Assembly (NCBI GenBank): GCA_020352595.1
Contig: CP070682.1
Span: forward strand, 440,114-447,194
Source: a bacterium
Lineage (GTDB): Bacteria > BMS3Abin14
Reading direction: 5' to 3'
DNA length: 7,081 bases
Shown: positions 1 to 5,632 of the stretch, one piece after another
How the letters are laid out: each line of letters opens with the position of its first letter
How positions within the stretch are numbered: position 1 is the stretch's first letter
Translations under genes and position numbers: made by a program
Notes under the pieces: generated by a model
Databases searched by the model: none
Told to the model about the DNA's origin: nothing
What the model saw: only the letters and a program-made list of their open reading frames with translations

Positions 1-570
<570 letters not shown>

Positions 571-640
571 CCAGGGGGAGGCTGCCGTCGGCCACCGAAA
601 GTACGGGAGCCAGCAAGCGCCATGAGCGGGGAGGAGATCC

Positions 641-1849
641 ATGCCTGAGTTCAATTGGGAAGCCAGGACCGCGGCCGGCGATCTGAGGAAGGGCACCATC
701 GAGGCCGCCAACCCCGAAGCGGCCTACGCCGCCATCCGCCGGCAGGGTCTTAACCCCACCAAGGTCAAGGCCAAGGGCAGGGCCATCAAGATCAGCATCC
801 CCGGTTTCTCGGAGAGGGTCAAGGACAAGGACATCGTCGTGTTCACCAGACAGTTCGCCACCATGATCGACGCCGGACTGCCCCTCGTCCAGTGCCTGGA
901 GATCCTCTCGACCCAGGCCGACAACAAGACCCTGGGAAAGACCCTCGACACGGTCCAGAACGACGTCGAGAGCGGCGCCTCCTACGCCGAGGCCCTCGCC
1001 CAACACCCCCAGATCTTCGATGAACTCTACGTCCACAGGGTGGCCGCCGGGGAGACGGGCGGTATCCTTGACACCATCTTGAACCGCCTCTCCGCCTACA
1101 TGGAGAAGGCCATGGCCCTGAAGAAGAGGGTCAAGTCGGCCATGGTCTACCCCATCACCATCCTCGCCGTCGCCGTGGGCGTCGTGGCCATCCTCATGGT
1201 CTTCGTCATCCCCAAGTTCGCGGACATGTTCACGGGCATGGGGGGCCAGTTGCCGGCGCTGACCCAGCTGGTCATCTCCATGAGCAACTTCGCCGCCAGT
1301 TACAAGATGGTCATTCTTCTGGCCGTGCTCGTCGGCATCGGGATCCTTCTGAGGAGATACTATGCCACCGCCAGGGGGCGGCGGAGGATGGACGGCATCT
1401 TCCTGAAGGCCCCCATCTTCGGGTCCCTCATCCGCAAGGTGGCCGTGGCCAAGTTCACAAGAACCCTCGGGACCATGCTCTCCTCCGGTGTGCCCCTGCT
1501 CGACGCGCTGGACATCTGCGCCCGGACGGCCGGCAACAAGGTGGTCGAGGAGGCAGTCTTCAAGACCCGCGACAGCATCAGCGAGGGGAAGACCATCGCC
1601 GATCCCCTTGAGGAAACGGGCGTTTTCCCCCCCATGGTCGTGCAGATGATCAGCGTGGGGGAGGCCACCGGCGCCCTGGACGCCATGCTCAGCAAGATCG
1701 CCGACTTCTACGACGACGAGGTGGACACCGCCGTCGCCGCCCTCACCAGCCTCATGGAACCCATGATGATGGTGTTCCTGGGTGGGGCTATCGGCTTCGT
1801 GGTCATCGCCATGTACCTGCCTATCTTCAAGATGGCCACCCTCGGGTAG
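641..1849 (+). CDS. pilC: PilC, type IV pilus inner-membrane platform protein (GspF family)
   Basis: The protein has 402 residues, the normal size for PilC. The ATG at 641 follows GGAGG at 630-634 with a 6-base spacer, and the N-terminus (MPEFNWEART...) has the usual family form. Two repeated GspF domains are visible. The first covers about 68-191, with GLPLVQCLEIL at 79-89 and AAGETGGILDTIL at 135-147. The second covers about 271-393, with GVPLLDALDIC at 283-293 and SVGEATGALDAML at 338-350. Hydrophobic segments at about 168-190, 222-238 and 374-394 give the expected three membrane spans. The family is known to form the inner-membrane platform that couples the PilB and PilT motors to pilin insertion and removal. 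Its place between pilT and pilS fits the standard cluster. The stop is 9 bases before pilS, which points to one operon. No defect is seen. Confidence 0.97.
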   Translation: MPEFNWEARTAAGDLRKGTIEAANPEAAYAAIRRQGLNPTKVKAKGRAIKISIPGFSERVKDKDIVVFTRQFATMIDAGLPLVQCLEILSTQADNKTLGKTLDTVQNDVESGASYAEALAQHPQIFDELYVHRVAAGETGGILDTILNRLSAYMEKAMALKKRVKSAMVYPITILAVAVGVVAILMVFVIPKFADMFTGMGGQLPALTQLVISMSNFAASYKMVILLAVLVGIGILLRRYYATARGRRRMDGIFLKAPIFGSLIRKVAVAKFTRTLGTMLSSGVPLLDALDICARTAGNKVVEEAVFKTRDSISEGKTIADPLEETGVFPPMVVQMISVGEATGALDAMLSKIADFYDDEVDTAVAALTSLMEPMMMVFLGGAIGFVVIAMYLPIFKMATLG

Positions 1850-1858
1850 CCGGAAAGC

Positions 1859-3532
1859 ATGTCCCGCAGCCCCGGATCCTCCCTCTCGAGATACGACCAG
1901 GAACTGCGCTTCCTCCTGAAGGTCCTCATGGTCTTCAGGGTGGCCACGGTCACCCTCCTGCTGGGAGTGGCCGTGATGATCCAGGTCAAGGGGAGCCAGG
2001 CCCTCTTCTTCGCACCCCTCTTCACCGTCTACCTGCTGGTGGTCTCCGTGTACCTCGTGACCATCGTCCTGGCCTCTGTGTTCAACCAGGTGAGGAACTA
2101 CCCCGGCTTCGCCTCCTTCCAGATCGGAGTGGACCTCGCCCTTTTCACCCTCATCCTCTTTTTCACAGGCGGGCACAGCAGTCCCTTTGCGTTCCTCTAC
2201 CTGTTCTCCATCCTCTGGGCGGCACTGGCCCTCAAGGGAGGGGGATACTGGACCGCCTCCGCCTCCGCCATCCTCTACGGCGGCGTGGTGGACCTGCAGT
2301 ACTACAGGCTCCTTCTCCCGCCAGAGGTCCCGGAGATGGCCGACATCCTCCTCGCCAACCCCTGGGACATCATGGGCCGTGTCTTCCTGCACGTCACGGC
2401 CTTCTTCGCGGTGGCCTTCCTGGGCCACCAGATCAGCCGCAGGTACCGCTCCGCGAGGGAGGAACTGACCGAGAGGACCGTGGACCTCGAGAAGCTCCGG
2501 TCCCTGAGCGACGTGGTGTTCGAGAGCATCACCAGCGGTATCGCCGTGCTGGAAGATGGGGGGAAGGTACGCTCCATGAACAGCGCCGCCGCCCAGATGC
2601 TCGGCCTAGAAGGCCCGGTGGACAGGATCGTCACCACCTCCGAGGTCTTCAAGGGCATCCCCATGGAGAGCCTCATGCAAAAGGCCTCCCTGAGGGTCCT
2701 GAACCGCTGGGAGGGCACCTACCTGAGCCCGGACGGGGAGGAGAGGGTGCTGGGACTCTCCCTCTCTCCGCTCAAGTACCCTGAGAAAGGGTACGTCGTT
2801 ATCTTCCAGGACCTGACGGACCTCAGGGCCATGGAGGTCAAGCTCCGGACCACCGAGAAGCTCTCGGCCATAGGAAGGATGGCGGCCAGCATAGCCCACG
2901 AGGTGCGCAATCCCCTGGCCTCCATGAGCGGATCCATCCAGGTCCTCAAGAAGGACCTCCAGCTCACGGGAGAAGACATGCACCTCATGGACATCGTCCT
3001 GAAGGAGACCGAAAGGCTCAACGATCTTGTGGGCAACTTTCTCCACTACGAGCGGCCTCCTTCCCCACGATTCGAAGATGTGGACCTGAAGGAAGTGGTC
3101 CGGGACACGGCCAGCCTGCTGAAGCCCTCCACCGCGGGCAGGGACATCGATCTCGTGGTGGAACTTCCCGACCAGCCCGTGATCCTCTCGGTGGACGTTG
3201 CCCAGATGCGCCAGATCATCATGAACCTCGTCAGGAACTCCATCGAGGCCATCGACGGGAAAGGGACCATAAGGGTCTTGCTGGGCCGCCAGCAGGCCAC
3301 CGATGGGGGGGCCACGGTCCTGACCGTCTCCGACGACGGTATCGGAATCCCGGCCGAGATCCTGCCCGAGATCTTCGAGCCCTTCAAGACCACCAAGAAG
3401 AGCGGGACGGGTCTCGGGCTTGCCATCGTCTACCAGTTGGTGCAGATTCATAAAGGAAGCATCGATGTGCAAACGAGGCTGGGGGAGGGGACGAGTGTGA
3501 TGATCCGTCTCGCTCCAGGGAGGACGCAGTGA
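1859..3532 (+). CDS. pilS: PilS, membrane sensor histidine kinase of the PilS-PilR system
   Basis: The protein has 557 residues. The ATG at 1859 is the first possible start, since the pilC stop at 1847-1849 is in the same frame. The ribosome site is weak (GGAAAG at 1852-1857), so translational coupling to pilC is plausible. About six hydrophobic segments lie at residues 17-42, 50-75, 88-103, 109-125, 130-145 and 172-190, matching the six-span PilS type. A short basic and coiled linker follows, then a PAS-like region at about 213-322. The kinase core has the H box IAHEVRNP with His347 as phospho-acceptor, the N box NLVRNSIEA (456-464), G1 DDGIGIP (492-498), the F-box region IFEPF (505-509) and G2 GTGLGLA (516-522). 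In Pseudomonas, PilS monitors membrane pilin and controls PilR phosphorylation; the same role is inferred here. It overlaps pilR by 4 bases. All catalytic motifs look intact. Confidence 0.94.
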   Translation: MSRSPGSSLSRYDQELRFLLKVLMVFRVATVTLLLGVAVMIQVKGSQALFFAPLFTVYLLVVSVYLVTIVLASVFNQVRNYPGFASFQIGVDLALFTLILFFTGGHSSPFAFLYLFSILWAALALKGGGYWTASASAILYGGVVDLQYYRLLLPPEVPEMADILLANPWDIMGRVFLHVTAFFAVAFLGHQISRRYRSAREELTERTVDLEKLRSLSDVVFESITSGIAVLEDGGKVRSMNSAAAQMLGLEGPVDRIVTTSEVFKGIPMESLMQKASLRVLNRWEGTYLSPDGEERVLGLSLSPLKYPEKGYVVIFQDLTDLRAMEVKLRTTEKLSAIGRMAASIAHEVRNPLASMSGSIQVLKKDLQLTGEDMHLMDIVLKETERLNDLVGNFLHYERPPSPRFEDVDLKEVVRDTASLLKPSTAGRDIDLVVELPDQPVILSVDVAQMRQIIMNLVRNSIEAIDGKGTIRVLLGRQQATDGGATVLTVSDDGIGIPAEILPEIFEPFKTTKKSGTGLGLAIVYQLVQIHKGSIDVQTRLGEGTSVMIRLAPGRTQ

Positions 3533-4935
3533 CCAGGAAGGGCAAGGGGAGCATCCTCGTCGTCGACGACGAGCGGTCCATGAGGGAGATGCTCGAGATC
3601 TTCCTGCGCAGGGAGGGGTACGAGGTCTCAGGCCACGCTTCGGCCACCGACGCCCTCTCCGCCCTTGGCCGAGGACAGGGCCACGACCTGGTCATCACCG
3701 ACATCAACATGCCCGGGCTTACGGGGCTGGACCTGCTGCGCGAGATCAGAAGCCTGGGGACGGAAGTCCCGGTGATCATGATCACCGCCTACGGATCTCC
3801 GGATTCGGCGGTGGAGGCCATGAAGCTGGGTGCCGTGGACTACATCACCAAGCCGTTTCGCATTGAAGAGGTCAAGGCGCGCATCAGCGCTGCCGTGGAG
3901 CGCAGGAAGCTGGCCGAGGAGAACGTTCAGCTGCACCGCCTGCTCAGGGAGCAGTACAGCTTCGAGAACATCGTCGGCAAGAGCGAGGGGATGAAGAAGG
4001 TCTTCGAGGTGGTCCGAAGGGTGGGCGGCATGGACAGCACGGTGGTGATCACCGGGGAGAGCGGCACGGGCAAGGAGCTCATCGCCCGGGCCCTCCACCA
4101 CCACGGGGGAGACAGGAGAGGGCCCTTCGTTTCCGTCAACTGCGGCGCCCTCGTCGAGACGCTTTTAGAGAGCGAACTTTTCGGCCACAGGAAAGGGGCC
4201 TTCACCGGCGCGGACTCCGACCGCCGCGGGCTCTTCGAGACCGCCAGCGGGGGAACCCTTTTCCTGGACGAGATCACGGAGACCTCGGGGCAGCTCCAGG
4301 TGAAGCTGCTTCGGGCCATCCAGGAGCGGGAGGTCGTTCCCGTCGGAGGGACGAAACCGGTCAAGGTCGACGTGAGGATCATCGTGGCCACCAACAGGGA
4401 CCTGGCCCGGGAGGTGAAGGCAGGGCGGTTCCGTGAGGACCTTTTCTACCGCATCAACGTCATCCACATCGAGGTTCCGCCTCTGAGGGAGCGCAGAGAG
4501 GACATCCCCCTTCTCGTGGAGCACTTCCTGGCCCGCATGGCCGAACGCCAGGGGAGCAGCCCGAGGGCCCTGTCGGCCGATGCCATGAAGCTCCTTGTGG
4601 ATTACGGCTACCCCGGCAACGTGAGGGAGCTGGAGAACATCATCGAGCGGGCCGTGGCCCTCTCCGACGGGGAAGTGCTCACCGCCCGGGAACTGCCCGA
4701 CGAGGTGCTCTCCGCCCCCCCTGCCGCACCCGTGTCCGAAAAGGTCCTCTCCGGCGGCGAGGATCTGGACACCCTGGTGGGCCGTTACGAGAGGGAGCTC
4801 ATCGAGGCGGCCATCAGCCGCGCCGGGGGAAACAGGACCAAGGCCGCCGGCCTCCTGGGGATCTCCTTCCGCTCCCTGCGGTATCGCCTCAAGAAGTACG
4901 GCATGGCGGAGGATGAGACAGAGGAGGGCAGTTAA
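3529..4935 (+). CDS. pilR: PilR, sigma-54-dependent response regulator activating pilA
   Basis: The protein has 468 residues and an NtrC-type layout. The GTG start at 3529 overlaps the pilS stop and is preceded by AGGGAGGA at 3517-3524. The receiver domain (about 7-125) has acidic residues Asp13 and Asp14, phospho-acceptor Asp58, Thr86 and Lys108. The AAA+ domain (about 148-375) has Walker A GESGTGKE (176-183), the sigma-54 contact loop GAFTGA (223-228), Walker B GGTLFLDE (241-248), and REDLFYRINV with PPLRER further on (302-322). A Fis-type helix-turn-helix ends the protein at about 417-458, with NRTKAAGLLGIS and then FRSLRYRLKKYG, a wording typical of PilR. Known role of the family: once phosphorylated, it binds upstream sites and remodels sigma-54 polymerase. 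A consensus sigma-54 promoter lies about 125 bases after its stop, in front of pilA, which supports the assignment strongly. Confidence 0.96.
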   Translation: MTRKGKGSILVVDDERSMREMLEIFLRREGYEVSGHASATDALSALGRGQGHDLVITDINMPGLTGLDLLREIRSLGTEVPVIMITAYGSPDSAVEAMKLGAVDYITKPFRIEEVKARISAAVERRKLAEENVQLHRLLREQYSFENIVGKSEGMKKVFEVVRRVGGMDSTVVITGESGTGKELIARALHHHGGDRRGPFVSVNCGALVETLLESELFGHRKGAFTGADSDRRGLFETASGGTLFLDEITETSGQLQVKLLRAIQEREVVPVGGTKPVKVDVRIIVATNRDLAREVKAGRFREDLFYRINVIHIEVPPLRERREDIPLLVEHFLARMAERQGSSPRALSADAMKLLVDYGYPGNVRELENIIERAVALSDGEVLTARELPDEVLSAPPAAPVSEKVLSGGEDLDTLVGRYERELIEAAISRAGGNRTKAAGLLGISFRSLRYRLKKYGMAEDETEEGS

Positions 4936-4936
4936 G

Positions 4937-4951
4937 TGACGTTTTTTGTCA
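4937..4951. promoter_or_regulatory. Candidate PilR upstream site: dyad TGAC-N7-GTCA
   Basis: Inverted arms TGAC (4937-4940) and GTCA (4948-4951) flank a T-rich spacer just after the pilR stop. The centre lies near -141 relative to the start site predicted from the sigma-54 promoter, within the range where enhancer-binding proteins usually bind. The right arm reads TGTCA, and TGTC is the core reported for Pseudomonas PilR sites. The arms are only 4 bases, so chance is a serious alternative. It is not a convincing terminator, because no clean T-tract follows the right arm. Confidence 0.3.
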
Positions 4952-4972
4952 TATTTTGCGGTGCCGGCTTCG

Positions 4973-4984
4973 GGCATCCATGCC
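4973..4984. promoter_or_regulatory. Candidate upstream regulatory dyad GGCAT-CC-ATGCC
   Basis: This is a perfect 5-base inverted repeat with a 2-base centre, placed near -106 relative to the predicted pilA start site. The position suits an activator (UAS) site for PilR or another regulator. There is no direct evidence of binding, and a 10-base dyad can arise by chance in 200 bases. Confidence 0.3.
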
Positions 4985-5008
4985 TTGAGTTTCAAAAATG
5001 TTACACCT

Positions 5009-5021
5009 TATCAATGGTTTG
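5009..5021 (+). promoter_or_regulatory. Predicted IHF binding site upstream of pilA
   Basis: The 13 bases TATCAATGGTTTG match the IHF consensus WATCAANNNNTTR at every fixed position. An A-tract (4994-4998) lies about 10 bases upstream, as in strong natural IHF sites such as phage lambda H'. The site sits at about -76 to -64 from the predicted start, between the candidate upstream dyads and the -24 element. That is where IHF is known to bend DNA in sigma-54 promoters so that the distant activator can touch the polymerase. The role here is inferred from match and position. Confidence 0.6.
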
Positions 5022-5029
5022 AAACCATT
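5013..5029. promoter_or_regulatory. 17-bp perfect palindrome in the pilA upstream region
   Basis: AATGGTTT (5013-5020) and AAACCATT (5022-5029) form a perfect inverted repeat around a single G. It overlaps the right part of the predicted IHF site and is centred about 39 bases before the -24 GG. It could be an operator for a dimeric regulator, perhaps one competing with IHF. As RNA it would form a 7-bp hairpin with a TGA loop on read-through transcripts from pilR. The stem is AT-rich and followed by only four T (5028-5031), so a terminator is less likely. Confidence 0.45.
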
Positions 5030-5058
5030 TTCCCCCAAACTGCCATATCTGTAACTTT

Positions 5059-5074
5059 TGGCACGGCCCTTGCT
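5059..5074 (+). promoter_or_regulatory. Sigma-54 (-24/-12) promoter of pilA
   Basis: TGGCAC (5059-5064), a 5-base spacer, and TTGCT (5070-5074) match the RpoN consensus TGGCAC-N5-TTGC(A/T) at every conserved base. The invariant GG (5060-5061) and GC (5072-5073) have the required 10 bases between them. Transcription should begin near 5085, leaving a leader of about 50 bases before the pilA ATG. The PilR activator is encoded immediately upstream, and sigma-54 control of pilA by PilR is established in Pseudomonas, Myxococcus and Geobacter. Confidence 0.9.
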
Positions 5075-5121
5075 CCCTTACAGGGCAATTGGATGACAAG
5101 CCAATCAAACCCATTGGAAAT

Positions 5122-5127
5122 GGAGGG
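5122..5127 (+). promoter_or_regulatory. pilA ribosome binding site (decides the start)
   Basis: GGAGGG lies 7 bases before the ATG at 5135. It fixes that codon as the pilA start, rather than in-frame ATG codons upstream or the ATGs at 5141 and 5147. Its first two bases could pair in a small hairpin (CCATT 5111-5115 with AATGG 5119-5123). Confidence 0.85.
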
Positions 5128-5134
5128 AAAGTCA

Positions 5135-5551
5135 ATGATTATGAGGATGAGAAGTCAGAAAGGTTTCACCCTGATCGAGCTGATGATCGTTGTCGCCATC
5201 ATCGGCATCCTGGCGGCCATCGCCATACCCAACTTCCTGAACCTGAAGGACAAGGCCATCTTCGGCACCGCCAAGGCCAACGTGGACGTCCTTCGCTCGG
5301 TGCTGGCGTCCTACGCCGCCGACTCGGACACCAACAGGTATCCGGTGGGCACGCTGGACTTCGCCGCCATGAGTGCCCTTCTGCCCCAGGCCAACCTGCC
5401 CGGCGCGCTGGCCGAAGCCAAGTGGACGTCCTTCTCCTACACCAGCACCGACGGCACCACCTTCAACATCACGGTGACGGCGTCCGACAGGTCCAACGAC
5501 GTGATTACGGGTTCGCCCTCGGGCATCACCCCCAACGTCTACCCGCACTAA
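5135..5551 (+). CDS. pilA: PilA, type IV major prepilin
   Basis: The precursor has 138 residues. The leader MIMRMRSQKG is 10 residues and basic, and the prepilin peptidase should cut after Gly10. The mature pilin of 128 residues then begins FTLIELMIVV, with N-methylated Phe1, the essential Glu5, and a hydrophobic N-terminal helix to about precursor residue 35 (AIPNF). The C-terminal domain includes the pilin-like segment SYAADSDTNRYP (59-70) and a Ser/Thr-rich stretch at about 98-132. It has no cysteine, so the disulfide D-loop of Pseudomonas and Neisseria pilins is absent. It is longer than the short conductive pilin of Geobacter. Subunits assemble the pilus fibre, powered by PilB and retracted by PilT. 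Expression should be driven by the sigma-54 promoter at 5059-5074 and end at the terminator at 5584-5620. A minor pilin is possible, but position and promoter favour the major one. An ORF extending back to 4946 is not used, as it would cross the promoter. Confidence 0.94.
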   Translation: MIMRMRSQKGFTLIELMIVVAIIGILAAIAIPNFLNLKDKAIFGTAKANVDVLRSVLASYAADSDTNRYPVGTLDFAAMSALLPQANLPGALAEAKWTSFSYTSTDGTTFNITVTASDRSNDVITGSPSGITPNVYPH

Positions 5552-5583
5552 TTGGCTGACGTAAGTTACTCGGCAGACTGACT

Positions 5584-5620
5584 GAAAGCGGCGGTTCACA
5601 CCGCCGCTTTCTTTTTTTTT
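5584..5620 (+). terminator. Strong intrinsic terminator after pilA
   Basis: An 11-bp perfect GC-rich stem, GAAAGCGGCGG (5584-5594) with CCGCCGCTTTC (5601-5611), closes a 6-base loop TTCACA and is followed by nine T (5612-5620). It lies 32 bases after the pilA stop. It should end most pilA transcripts and help make a short, stable pilin mRNA. The minus strand has no matching T-tract after the stem, so it acts mainly in the forward direction. Confidence 0.95.
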
Positions 5621-5621
5621 C

Positions 5622-5626
5622 AGGAG
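5622..5626 (+). promoter_or_regulatory. Ribosome binding site of the ligase-like gene, abutting the terminator
   Basis: AGGAG lies 6 bases before the ATG at 5633 and begins only one base after the terminator T-tract. This supports the start at 5633. It also means there is no room for a promoter between the terminator and the gene. Confidence 0.8.
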
Positions 5627-5632
5627 CGAGGG

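Noticed and set aside
622..648. Eight-codon reading frame (MSGEEIHA) overlapping the pilC start, as a possible leader peptide for translational coupling.
   Set aside because: Its only upstream purine tract is poorly spaced, and the strong GGAGG at 630-634 serves pilC. Such short frames are expected by chance.
4936..4990. Possible intrinsic terminator after pilR.
   Set aside because: The dyads here have only 4-5 bp stems and are not followed by T-tracts, so some read-through from pilR into pilA seems likely.
4165..4995. Antisense reading frames opposite pilR and the promoter region.
   Set aside because: No domains are seen, composition is typical of shadow frames, and the sense strand codes for a complete PilR.
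4946..5134. In-frame 63-codon N-terminal extension of pilA.
   Set aside because: It would run through the sigma-54 promoter and upstream of the predicted start of transcription. The ATG at 5135 has a well-spaced ribosome site and gives a normal 10-residue prepilin leader.
5135..5551. Conductive (e-pilin) nature of PilA, given the Geobacter-like gene order.
   Set aside because: Mature Phe1 and Phe24 are present, but Tyr27 and Tyr32 of the Geobacter pilin are replaced by Leu and Ile. The protein also has a full C-terminal domain (128 mature residues) instead of the short form.
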